Positions 1 to 10,727 of a DNA stretch of 64,000 nucleotides are shown piece after piece. This DNA comes from Lumnitzera littorea (lineage: Eukaryota; Streptophyta; Magnoliopsida; Myrtales; Combretaceae): NCBI GenBank assembly GCA_024138015.1, contig JAMXBB010000011.1:35219651-35283650 (forward strand), given 5' to 3'. A program made the position numbers and the translations under genes. The notes under the pieces are model-generated. The model saw nothing but the letters and a program-made list of their open reading frames with translations. It made no database searches and was not told where the DNA came from. How positions within the stretch are numbered: position 1 is the stretch's first letter; the number at the start of each line of letters is the position of its first letter.

Positions 1-341
1 CTCATTGAAACTTTCGAGGTCATGGCGGTTTTTGTATTGAGTATAGAAGAATTCTTCACCACGACTCTGACAATTATGGTATTTTCTTTCACTGCAAAAC
101 TTCCAGGAAATGAGAAAGCAGGGATCTAAATTGTGTACGAATGCAAAAGTCTAGCTAAAAAAAGACGAGGACGGTTAAGATCTTACTTTGAAGTGCAATT
201 AGTTTTGTAGTTTACAAATGGACAGAGTGCAATTCAAGAGAGATTCTCTTCTAGCGTTGATCTATGTTGTTTCCTCTAAATAAGAATTTGCAGTGGCACA
301 TAATGAGCTTAAGTAAGAACTAGGAAGGGCTCTTTATATAC

Positions 342-982
342 CGAAGAAGCTGGTAATGTTGTGACCGAAGGGAGTCACCGATGCCGAGTGCATCCAAAGC
401 CTTCCAAGCGTTTGGCCACAGTACCAATGCGAATCCTGTGGTTCTCAAATCATTGGATGATTCTAACACTGTGCTTCTAATGCCCAACCTGTGATAAGCA
501 TGGAAACCATTTAGATGTATAATATGGGCACTTTGGAAAATCTCGACAACTAGAGGCCTAGAGCCTTCATGTCCTCTTATAGCATGAGTACCGAATTGGG
601 GTGGAACAGGCTTAATTCTCCTTCATTTCTCTAATGAGCTATAAGGTTTGCCCAAAAAAGAAAAAGGAAAAACCAAAGAAAATTCAAACTGGGTATATTG
701 AATTGCATGCTAACAACCTACACCTACCAATTTGGTATGGTATAAAAGAAAATGGCTGGAGCTTGAATCTCCGACTCCGAATCATCTAATCGATAGGTTA
801 AATGGAGCATTAAAATATAAATATTGAAGACCGACGATGGATATGGATTTACTAGACTTATCAAAATTTTTAGATAAGTTGACTAAGATATTAAAATTCA
901 GCACATACCTATGCAGTCCTAAAGCTGTAGCGAGCCCAGCAATTCCAGCACCTACTATGATAATTTCTTCATTTATTTCCAT
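342..982 (-). CDS. FAD-dependent monooxygenase (MO2-like), first two exons only; gene runs off the left edge
   Basis: Exon 1 is 909-982 (ATG at 980-982) and exon 2 is 342-488. Exon 1 gives MEINEEIIIVGAGIAGLAT, which holds the N-terminal Rossmann GxGxxG motif (GAGIAG) that binds FAD. Exon 2 gives LGIRSTVLESSNDLRTTGFA and then a WPNAWKALDALGIGDSLR stretch. The exon 1 donor (CATAG|GTATGT) and exon 2 acceptor (CAG|GTTGGG) join in phase to read HRLGIRS. Exon 2 is 147 bp, as in the intact paralogue at 30813-33223, with a donor at G|GTATAT. No exon 3 is visible in 1-341, so either intron 2 passes the window edge or the gene is truncated. Both visible exons are open. The family uses FAD and NAD(P)H to hydroxylate small, often aromatic, substrates; the substrate here is unknown. 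Confidence 0.8.
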
Positions 983-1500
983 GATGTCTAATATAGGATC
1001 TTGTTGCGAAAACTAAGAGTACGAGGGCATATGCTTAATGCAAGAAGACATTACTTAAAGAGAATCAAAGTGAATTATGCATTTAGCCAATTTATGCTGA
1101 GTCAGATCTACGTAATTGACCATAGAGGGAAAGACAAGTCATATGTCTTGCTTGTTATAATCGATAACATTCATTACGTTGAATTGCAAGAAGCCCACGC
1201 AGTCGCTAGATTGATATATCGAAGAGTCAAATTTTAAATCAAGTTTACTTTTCTGCGGTGGATTGCCCATGCTTGAACTTGATTACCATTTGCAGCAGAA
1301 ATAGGACGATTTAGCCAAAAAAATTGACCATTACAATCAAAATCCATCTTGGACATGTAAACGTATGGACACGCAACTGACCAGTTGGGGGCAAAATTCA
1401 ACTCATACTTGGGTTGGTTCATTTTAACAAAAACATTTTCAATTTGCTTTAGTATAATACCGTTCATCTGAGCCAACAACACTATCATCATGTTTAACCG
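983..1500. other. Upstream flank of the partial monooxygenase with an unrecognised reading frame
   Basis: Minus-strand frame 1234-1491 (85 residues) looks more protein-like than its surroundings. It has mixed composition, several aromatics, and a stretch reading VYMSKMDFDCNGQFFWLNRP. I do not recognise a family. A stop lies just upstream of its first ATG and no partner exon is evident. It could be an exon fragment of a decayed gene or a transposon remnant. The overlapping plus-strand frame 1001-1237 has no recognisable motif. Confidence 0.2.
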
Positions 1501-2187
1501 TCAGTAGTCCGCATTTACACTTATTATCTAGTTTTTCCGAGGCTTAGTTCCTACTCCGGGTTGTTTTAATGGTTATACCTGTGGCGAGAGGTGACCTTGG
1601 CAAAGGCTACTGAGCAATAGACTACTTGATTCAAGATCGCCAATAGTGATTTTCTCTTTTTTAATAAATAAAATCATTTTTAATTTTTTCAATTAGAAAA
1701 TACTTATAATTAATTTCTCCTTATTTGTTATTTATCATGCCAACAAGGATATGTTTATTTTAAGTATATAATTTAGAAAACTTTCTTGTTTGGTGCCTTT
1801 TAGATGTTATAATTTTTCTGAAAACCTTTTTGATATTAACTTTTAGTTACTCAAAAGGTTTTTGTAATTATAACTCTTTAGCTAAAAAGACAATTTTTTT
1901 TCCTTTTAAATTTTAAATGCCTTCTTTCTTCTTTCTCTATCACACCCTTTTATTTTTTTTCTTTTCTTTTTCTCTCTCACCATTTTCTCTCTTCTAGTTT
2001 TCTCTTTTATTTTTTTTTTTCCTTTTCTTTTTCTCCGTCACCATTTTCTCTCTTTTAGTCTTTTTTATTTTTTAACACTCTTTCTTTGGCATTGAACCTT
2101 CTTTTGCCTCCATAACACCACCTAAACTTCAAGCAAATAACCTTTTGTGAGAATGTGGTGAAGCTATACCATTTTAGATAGAACCCT

Positions 2188-3307
2188 TCACTGTTATGCA
2201 ATATTTGATTGAGATTCAAAATCCATTTAAACGTTCTCTCTCTCTCTCTCTCTCTCTATTGGCACAACAAAAAAACAAATAAGAACTCCACAAACGACTA
2301 AGATGGGAAGTTAATTACCACTTTATTTAATATATTTGTATTTTTCTTTTTGCTTAACATTTACTTTTATTTTTTTTATTTTTTAGTCTACCATTTCACT
2401 AATAACAACATTATAACATTTTAAATGTATCTTTTCTATTTATATATTATTACCATTGTTCTTTTTTCAAAAAATTATTAGTATGTTTCATTTTACATTT
2501 TATTAAGGAAAGGGTTTTTTTTTTTTTGGTTTTATTGTTTTTATTTCGTTTTTGTAACACCTAAAAAAAATTCAAAAGTTTATTACCATGCAATATTTAG
2601 CTTTGAATTTGAGATTCTTTTTTTTTTTTTTGGGGTTATACTACTTTTAGGATGACTTATTATCTTACTATGAGATTGATCAATAGGAGTAGTTGTTGTT
2701 ATCCAGTTGGACTATAATTAAATATTCATGTGTTGTAGGAGTTAAGTTCTAGTTTGCTAATAATTACATAAATCAATTGGAGGTTGCTTAGTATATATTA
2801 AATTATAAAGACTTAATTTATTATCATTGGTGGATTTACCAATATATATTTTAGAGATTGTAGTTAATTGTATGCCTGACATGTCATTAGAGAATTAGGG
2901 GCACATAACTGTCTATGGCATCTTGAGTTATGAGGCATTACAGTTTTAGAAATCATTCAATGTTATGTAGTGTTTCATTGAGATCCATAGTCCGTTTTAA
3001 CTTTTTCTTTTTTTTTTATACAACAATAAGGACTCCAGAAGTTGACTAAGATGGTAAATCAATTACCACTTTTCATAATCTGCTTTATTTTCCTTTTCTT
3101 TGATTTTACTTTCAAAAGTTTATTCAATTTGTATCTTTTTACAAATAACAATTTTTTTACCATTTTAAATGCATCTTCTTTTCACTATTATTATATATTT
3201 TTTCATTGTTCTTTTTTCAAAAGTTTATTACCATGCAATATTTAGCTTTGAATTTGAGATTCCTTTTTTTTTTTTTTTTTGGGTTATACTACTTTTAGGA
3301 TGACTTA
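2188..3307. repeat. Diverged direct duplication of about 350-470 bp
   Basis: Two copies in the same orientation lie at about 2188-2660 and 2955-3307. Shared blocks in the same order are the start (GTTATG...TTTCATTGAGAT-like), a middle block (ACTCCA-AA-GACTAAGATGG...TTACCACTTT) and a long end block (AAAAGTTTATTACCATGCAA, then a T-run, then GGGTTATACTACTTTTAGGA). The second copy is shorter in the middle. The rest of 1500-4560 is AT-rich with poly-T runs and no gene that I can support. Confidence 0.6.
2237..2258. repeat. (CT)n microsatellite
   Basis: Perfect CT dinucleotide run of 11 units inside the first copy of the direct duplication; the second copy lacks it. Confidence 0.9.
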
Positions 3308-3664
3308 AAAAATTTTTCTTGCTTGTAACTTTTCAAAGAAAGTCAAGTTTTTACTTGCATCCTCTCAACTAAACGAAAAAATAACTAATTGCTCTTGATA
3401 TTTTCTCTCCCCCTTTTCATTTCAACCGTCAAAATCAAATTCTCCACTCAATTGCATATTTACTAATGTGTTATCTTCCACCATTTCCTTTGTCATTTCA
3501 ACTCCCATTTGCTTTTTTCTTCTAATCTATTATGTTTTTAGTAAATTATTTTCTTTTATTAGTTTGTTTAATTTTACCATATAAAAAAATTATAAATTTT
3601 ATTTTTATATGGTGCTCCATAGAGGTGTTCAAAAAAACAAAAAGTAGGGATCGGGATTTTTTTT

Positions 3665-3701
3665 GGGGGGGGGGGGGTGGGATGGGGTGGGGTGGGGTGT
3701 G
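3665..3701 (+). repeat. G-tract run able to form a G-quadruplex
   Basis: Thirteen consecutive G are followed by GGG, GGGG, GGGG and GGGG blocks separated by one or two bases, in otherwise AT-rich DNA. This meets the usual four-G-tract rule with very short loops. It may also be a simple polymerase-slippage tract. Confidence 0.7.
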
Positions 3702-4572
3702 GTATAATTGGTTGTGCAAATGTTGTTCGTGATTTTTATTGGAATTGCTGAGTTTTGTTTGACAATATGTGGTGATTGCAGGGATACTTTCCATTATTAG
3801 AGTAAAGTGCGATGCCGAAATCTATGTCTGCTTAGATTAGATTCATTGTTTTATGATGACTACATATTACGTATGTTGAATAAATACTTGACAATGGTTT
3901 TGTGGTGTTATCAATCCTTTCTTATTCATGATAGTTAATTTTGTTAAAGAAGATATTTGATAGTTATTCATTTCCTGAGAATTCCTTCAAATGATAACAT
4001 CATTAAGCACGATGGGTAAAAGAAAAAAAGAATTACAGTAACCACTTTATTTATCGAATAAAAATTTCCTTCATTAACATCTTTTAAGTTGAATCCTTTT
4101 GAAATATATGAAGATAATTGAGGATTTTTAGGTATATTATGATGGTAGGCGTTTTTTGTTGTGATGTTCGGAAATTGATTTTTTTCGATGGTTGGGTGCA
4201 TGATAGTTTCATTAATCTAACATAGTCCCTATTTAAATCATGATTTTAGCCTTTCATGATTTATTTTGCGAGTGGATATTCAAGATCGTATAGTTTTGAC
4301 TATTGATTGCTTTCTTTGATTTGGATTCTAGATTTTGATTAAAACCATATTTTGTTTGAGAGAACAAGTAGAAATAAAATTCAAATGTTAATTTGCCTAC
4401 TTTCATTAAAAATATTACCTATTTTGGAAAATGCCATGAGATGGAAATTTGATGATTATACGACATTTCATAGTTTTGCTATATTTCGTCCCCATTTTAT
4501 TATTTTGATTCTCCAACATTTTATTTTTTAATATTAAAAAAATCATAAGAAAATACTAAGGATTCTTTTGGC

Positions 4573-5374
4573 CAACCAAAGTATATTACAAATAGAAACT
4601 AAAGATTGAAAATGCATTAACAAATTAGAGTAAAAATCTACAAAAGCCTAAAGTCCAATGAGTTGGTCATCTATCTGGGAAATGAAAATTATCGACACAT
4701 TTCCATAAAAAATTTTGAATAGTTGTAAACTTTGAAAGCCATGTGTCATTCATCCATGCTCCAAATGATGTGACTTAATTGCAATGAAGCAATCGAAGCA
4801 TATCTTTGGCTGATAGACATCTTAACATTGCTTAAAATGCAATAGCAATTTTAGCGGTTTCACATAAAAATTGCTTTCTTTTAAAAAACTTTTCTTTATC
4901 ATACCTTTTCGTTGCGACGTTTTTCTTTTTCTTTTTCTTTTTTTTTTCTAATTGTACTTCTTCAATAGTAATAAAAATTTTCTGAAAAAATGATCAATGG
5001 TTTTTGTATCTTTTAATTCTAATTTGTTAATGCATTATCAATCTTTAGTTTCTATTTGTAATATACTTTGGTTGGCCAAAAGTTTTTTTTTTTTTTTTTT
5101 TCCATAAAAAATTTTGAATAGTTGTAAACTTTGAAAGCCAAAGATATGCTTCGATTGCTTCATTGCAATTAAGTCACATCATTTGGAGCATGGATGAATG
5201 ACACATGGCTTTCAAAGTTTACAACTATTCAAAATTTTTTATGGAAATGTGTCGATAATTTTCATTTCCCAGATAGATGACCAACTCATTGGACTTTAGG
5301 CTTTTGTAGATTTTTACTCTAATTTGTTAATGCATTTTCAATCTTTAGTTTCTATTTGTAATATACTTTGGTTG
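4573..5374. repeat. Large inverted repeat (fold-back) with 237-bp arms
   Basis: Left arm 4573-4809 and right arm 5138-5374 are equal-length, near-identical reverse complements around a 328-bp spacer. The spacer holds further pieces of the arm: 5019-5082 is an inverted copy of the left end of the left arm (extending to 4566), and 5101-5139 is a direct copy of 4702-4742. The second piece makes an inner hairpin with 5203-5242. The right arm stops at the assembly gap. This is either a fold-back/MITE-type element or a misassembled palindrome. Confidence 0.75.
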
Positions 5375-5557
5375 NNNNNNNNNNNNNNNNNNNNNNNNNN
5401 NNNNNNNNNNNNNNNNNNNNNNNNNNNNNNNNNNNNNNNNNNNNNNNNNNNNNNNNNNNNNNNNNNNNNNNNNNNNNNNNNNNNNNNNNNNNNNNNNNNN
5501 NNNNNNNNNNNNNNNNNNNNNNNNNNNNNNNNNNNNNNNNNNNNNNNNNNNNNNNNN
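5375..5557. other. Assembly gap (run of N)
   Basis: 183 unknown bases lie between the right arm of the palindrome and a TA microsatellite. Any reading frame drawn through it is meaningless. Confidence 0.98.

Positions 5558-5590
<33 letters not shown>
5558..5590. repeat. (TA)n microsatellite
   Basis: Pure TA dinucleotide run directly abutting the gap. Its true length is unknown. The following DNA to about 6100 is AT-rich with no gene seen. Confidence 0.9.
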
Positions 5591-5593
<3 letters not shown>

Positions 5594-6104
5594 TGATTTT
5601 TTTACAATCCTGCCCTATTTTTTAAGAAATCGGTACCATCATCTATCTTATTTTTGATTTGATTATCTTTAAATCTAAATCATTGAATAAATTATGAATT
5701 TAATGTTTCAAATTTAAAATTATAGAAATAAATGATGAAATGATGCACAGAATCGATTTAGTCAAAATAAAGTATGGAATCGTAGAATCTGCGTCTATAT
5801 ATAGGATTTTGAAAAGATTTACTTAAAGAGATATGTCATTTATTGCACATGATGTTACCTTTTAAATAGTTGCTATCTTTGAAAATGATGCATCATTTCA
5901 TTTGGTATATACAAGATACTGAAATATATTATATATTATTATATTGAATTTAATAGTTATCCTATAGTTATAAAAATTTATAACCGTTAATATATCAATT
6001 GTGATATTTAAGTAAATTTATTACATTGTCATTGGAAAAAAAAAAAGAAAAAAGAAAGAGAAAATGACTATTACTTTGCTTGAGGAATATAGTTTAGCAA
6101 AGAG

Positions 6105-6395
6105 GGAGCAGCTTGTATCCACTTTGGCCCATGAGTTAAACGGGCTGGACTCATTTGACTCGCTTTTAAACTGGCCAAAAAACTTTAGGCTTAACTCGTT
6201 TAAAAAGCAAGTTAAACGAGTCGAATTGTGACCTAAAGACATAAATTTATTAAACGGACTGATCCAAATTGACCCACTTTGACTTGCAAGTCAAACGGAT
6301 TGAGCTCATTCAATTTGTTTTTAAATGAACTAAAAAACCTTGACTTAAACCCGTTTAAAAAGATGGTTAAATGGGCCAACCCACAGACCAAAGCC
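6105..6395. repeat. Two tandem diverged copies of a ~155-bp repeat
   Basis: GTTAAACGGG at 6135 and GTCAAACGGA at 6290 start similar blocks. Both continue through a CTCATT block, a TTTTAAA-TG block, an AAAAAACTT/CCTT block, then CGTTTAAAAAG and GTTAAA. Such GTTAAACGGG-type sequences are common in plant dispersed repeats; the family is not identified. Confidence 0.5.
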
Positions 6396-8040
6396 TACTT
6401 ACATATCCCTACTTACATACCTCTACTTCTAGCTCAACGGCATCTTTTTCACCTTGTACATGTGAGATCTAAGACTGGATTCTCAATTCTTGTAACATTA
6501 TTTATCTCTCTAACCGTTAGACTGATATAGATAGCCTTAGATTCAAAAGATGTAAACTTTATAAGGAAGATTTGTACATGTAGTATGGATTTGCTACCTT
6601 TATAAGATTGATATTTTATTTTATTATTTCTATGTTATTAGTTATTTTGTATTAGTTTATAAAATTATTCTAGATCTATATTTCTTTTTTAGTTATGTTT
6701 TATTTTATTATTATTTCTTAGACATTATTAGTTGTTATTTTATTATTATTTGTTCAATATTATTTGACTTATTTTATTAGTTTATTTTTTAGGCATCTTA
6801 GTAGTTATAAGCAACTTAACAATTATAGCCAATCGTTGTGTTTGCCAATATTAGTAGGAATTTTATTTTATGATGCTGATGCCCCTAAGATTGTTAAGGT
6901 TAGTATGTATATTCTTTTGTAACGAATCTTTATGAAGTTTACTAGTTGAGGAACGTACCCAAACAAAAATAAATAAATAAATAAAAGGGGTTAGGTGAAA
7001 AAATATTACGTCTAAGGGTTGTGAAGACACCTTTTAGAAAGACGCACTTGCAGCTTTTGCAAAATTAACATTAAAGGTGTCTTTCTAAAAAATGCCTTAG
7101 TTGTTCTTTATTACTACTAAAGGTGCCTTTTGTAAACAATTGAAGGCATCTTTCCAAAATGCACTCCCTTTGTAATGAAAAACTTGCAATTGAAAACAAC
7201 CTATGAAATACAAAACAAAGCAAAACCAATAATTACAATGCAGTTGAAAGGGGGAAACTCCAAATCCAACTCACATGCCTACCTCCCAATACCGAGCTTG
7301 ACTGTAATGTCATTTATTACTTCATATCTAACTCATATACTCAAAATCCAAAGTCATTCATGACTACCATAATGTAAAAAGTAAAATATAAGGTGTACAA
7401 GACATAGAAATAAACATGAAGAAGTTAAACTAATATTAAGTTCTCCATAAATACAAATGTTAAGAAGTTTAGTGAATAATAGATACAATCTCATCTTCTC
7501 TCAGATCTAGTGAAGACTTGAGATACTTTGGATGCCAAACTCTTATTACGCCTCCTCTCCTCTAGAATAAGTAGAGTTTGTGACTCTTGTATTTGTAATA
7601 GCTACTGAAGTGGCTCTAAAAACTATGGTAGATTAATGGTAACTATTTAGGAAGAACTCTTTCCTCGAGAATTGACAGACCTCCTTCATCTCTTAAGGGG
7701 TGCTGTTGGTGTGAAAAAGGAGTTTGTCTTGCATTTCCGAAGCTGAGGTCTCAAACATGTTGCCCCTATGTATACCCTCAAACATCCCTTCCTTAAGAGT
7801 TAGAATTGTATTATCACAGCCATGATGACCCTATCCCTGATGCTATCCATCTCCCTTCATCTTGGTTCGTACACCTCGCATAGAAGGATTCGAAGGGTTG
7901 TACTTTAGTTGGATGTCCTTGTCTAGCTCTTATACCTCAACTTGAGCCAGATGTGGAGGTTAAATAGTGACCGAAAGAAGGTTATGCATCAATTGAATCC
8001 TATGGTCGGTAGAGGATCGAGCTACTTGGTAATTGGCCCT

Positions 8041-9429
8041 TGATATAAGGTAAGTGCACTTATTAAATTCTAATATAGTGGATATAAGTTCGAATGCCGA
8101 TTCCTTAGAAACCCCAAACACTATTACTAACCTTAGCTCTATTATTTAACTAAATAAATTCAATTCAAAAACTCAATTCTTTAAACTAAAACTGTAGCTA
8201 CTAATTGATTTAATAATTAATTAAGAACTAAACAAGAAAGCAAAATATTAAAGATTAAATTCAAGACTCCACAAAGTACCTAGATCTTGATTCCCTAGAC
8301 GTACACATGCAACTTTCCCTTAAGATAATCTAATTAATCTTTAATTTCTTCTTAACTGAGAGAACTCTCTTCTAAAGTTAATAACTCTTTCAAGTTATTA
8401 ACCCTAATCTCTAAATTACCTAATAGAATCTTTTCCCCATAGCATAATCTAAGATCACATTAATTATGCAGTAAATTCTCCTAAAGATAATATTGAAAAT
8501 AATATTATAAATTTGGAAGAATCTTGCAATTTATCTCTAACATTGCAGAAACTCTCATCAACTATACTAGATCTAATTATATAAGAAATCTTTCAATCTT
8601 CTTATATAATATCATATTTAAATTAATAACCTATAGAATTATTGACCTAAAACATGCAAGAACAGATAATAGATTCAAAAAGAATAAAGACCTTTATTAA
8701 ATCTAAATAAAATCAATTGTCACATGCGAGATCTAGGTTCACAAGGCCTAAATACTAAATATCTACTCTCTACATATCATAAAATAGCAATCTAAAATCA
8801 AAGAGTAGAAGGAACTAGAAGAATGAATCATTAAATCTACAAAAGTTTGAATCTTCAAGTATTCTTTTTGTCTTGCTCTCTTGAGTCATCTTGTCTTGCT
8901 CTCTTGAGTCATCTTGTCTTGAAAAATTTTCAAAAAAAATCATGCAAAGACTTTTGTCTAAAAAACCTTAACAAAGCTTTACATAAAAAGTTAAAAACAT
9001 ATGTTGGCTACAAATGGCATGATTGAGGAAACAAGTATGTCCCTTGGTCATGTACTTCACTATGATTCATAATTTCTATTTTTTTTTTTTACTGGGAATG
9101 ACATGACCAAGGACATGGCTGTGCCATTTGGTCATGTACTTGATTGTGATACTTGAAAATCAACTCCAAATTTGCTTAGAAACTATACAGTTATGTTATT
9201 CGATTGTGTTGTGTTGTGTTGTGTTGATTTTTAAACCTTCATAACTTGCTCATTTTAGCTTTGATTTGAGTAAAAATTATTATTATCTTCTCATTTTCTT
9301 GCGTAGATCGTTTCAAAACATAAAAAACAAAATTTAACTTAATTAAGTGTCATTGTCTAAAAATAAACTCAAATATTAAGGGAAAATCATAAAAAATCAC
9401 CATGTAAAATATATACAATTAAGAAATCA
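8041..9429 (-). mobile_element. Athila-like solo LTR nested in the MULE
   Basis: It starts TGATATAAGG-AA-TGCAC and ends near ACCATGTAAAATATAT...ATCA. Along its length it matches the LTR at 56533-57790: the start block, the CTTAGCTCTATTAT block, the AACCCTAATC block and the ACCATGT-AAAT end. No internal sequence of that element follows on either side. A 5-bp target duplication is not evident, so the exact ends are uncertain by a few bases. Orientation is assigned by comparison with the minus-strand element at the right of the window. Confidence 0.65.
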
Positions 9430-9479
9430 TCAACTTTATTAAGAGAGATCCTAATTTGGTAGAACTCTTTAGCCTACAA

Positions 9480-9800
9480 AAGAGAAGAGGATTAAGATAA
9501 TGTAGAGCAAGGTAAGCATAAAAAATAGCCATAGTTGAAAGCTATCTCACCAACTATCCAAGCAGTGCTCCACTCTAACCGATGAGTAATTCTCCTATAC
9601 CACTGTTAGTACCTATGCTCTACTCCTCTAAGGCCGTCAATCTGAATAACCCCATCATGCCTACAATTCCATATGGTGATATGAGGTAGATGTATGTGAT
9701 CCGATCAATATCCATTTGGCCATGCAGGTTGTACGGTGTAAAGCCTCCTCCATATCACATAAGTCATTGTATACCATTCAATATGACTGCATGCTCTTTC
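9480..9800 (-). pseudogene. Degraded plant-mobile-domain (PMD) like segment inside the MULE
   Basis: On the minus strand, one frame reads HITIWNCRHDGVIQ and later QWYRRITHRL with a stop between. This resembles the C-terminal part of plant mobile domains (a tryptophan-rich WxxRxxHVV region followed by WYRxITRR), which are known passengers of some MULEs. Frameshifts and stops exclude function. The match is by eye and short, so it is tentative. Confidence 0.4.
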
Positions 9801-10727
9801 GCATAAGTTAACCTAAATAACTCTTTAACAAGCATTTTACCAAACACTTGAAGTATACATTTTAAAATACTAAAATTTCAATTCCACTATGACAAATCCA
9901 TATGCAAATATACAAATCATTAATGTATAGTGTAATTATGTGATTTAAAACACATATTGTCATACAAAAACAACTTTCAATCAACCTAATATACATACAT
10001 GTAATTCCAGGATTTTAATTAGGGGAATTAAAAAACAACCAAGATTCATGGAAAAAAATTCATGAAAATGAAGTAGATTAATGCTCTTAGATGCTTACCT
10101 TTGATTATAGGTTGAGATTTCGTAAAAAAAAAAAATTTGTTGAAAGAGAGGATTTGGGTTTATTGATGCATTAGACAGAGAGAGAGGAAAGGAAACTAGT
10201 GTTTGAGAATGGGAAAGAAATTTATCTGTTGTACTTCGACGTGAATATATGACTACGGAAGGCGCCTTTTGGAAATGCACATTCGGTTGTTTTAATATTA
10301 TAACTGAAGGCACTTTTTAGAAATATACTTTCAGTTATAATATCAAAACAATTGAAGGTGCCTTTTCAAAAGGTACCTTCAGTGTTAATTTTGCAAAAGC
10401 TAAATGTACCTTTCCAGAAAGTACCTTCCCAGCTCTCTAAACATAATATTTTTTTACTTGACCCCCTTTTTTTATTTTTTATTTTTGAGGATTCGGATAC
10501 GTACCTCTTTACTAGTTTAATGAAAACCCTATGAGAGTTTCTCTTTATCTCCTTTGACTTATCAATTCATATTGAATTGTTTTGACAACCTCATGATTTA
10601 ATTAATTGTGTATAATATCAATTAATTGATTTTAAAAAATTTAGTTAGTTATAGTTTATGCATCATATCAAATTATAATTAAAATTAGTTCAGATTTGTC
10701 TTCTAGTGCATCATATCCTTAAGATCG

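Larger units (their letters stand above)
6948..10507. mobile_element. Mutator-like element (MULE), 3.56 kb, with long terminal inverted repeats and 10-bp target duplication
   Basis: TTTACTAGTT at 6938-6947 is repeated at 10508-10517, flanking an element whose ends read GAGGAACGTACCC and, on the other strand, GAGGTACGTATCC. Matching runs inward for well over 100 bp on each side: an A-rich segment, then GGGG, AAAAAATATTA, and GCTTTTGCAAAATTAACA. The inverted repeats reach roughly 7165 and 10255. Subterminal DNA is full of AAGGTGCCTTT-like short palindromes. A 9-11-bp target duplication with long inverted repeats is typical of MULEs. No transposase frame is intact. The interior carries an Athila-like solo LTR (8041-9429) and a degraded plant-mobile-domain-like segment. 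Confidence 0.72.
6523..10727 (+). mobile_element. Solo LTR of a Ty3/gypsy family, split by a Mutator-like insertion
   Basis: The two halves (6523-6947 and 10508-10727) align in order with the LTR at 27189-27792. They share the TGATA start, the TTGCTACCTTTATAAGATTG-like block, the block around TTTACTAGTTTAATGAAAA, and the end near ATATCCTTAA. The other copy is uninterrupted at 27578-27587, which marks the exact point of insertion. No internal coding region of this family flanks it here, so it is most simply a solo LTR left by LTR-LTR recombination. Its own target duplication is not clear. Confidence 0.7.

Noticed and set aside
1..341. Exon 3 of the partial monooxygenase
   Set aside because: The only acceptor-like site (near 90-97) is not followed by sequence resembling exon 3 of the paralogues.
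3532..3794. Overlapping frames on both strands around the G-tract
   Set aside because: Translation of homopolymer and low-complexity DNA, with no motif.
5324..5596. Open frame of 90 residues
   Set aside because: It runs through the N gap and the TA repeat; it is an artefact.
8041..9429. A 5-bp target duplication for the nested Athila-like solo LTR
   Set aside because: Neither possible right end gives a match to GCCCT on the left.
6523..10727. A 5-bp target duplication for the split gypsy solo LTR
   Set aside because: Flanks TAGAC and ATCCA do not match; the ends may be off by a few bases or eroded.
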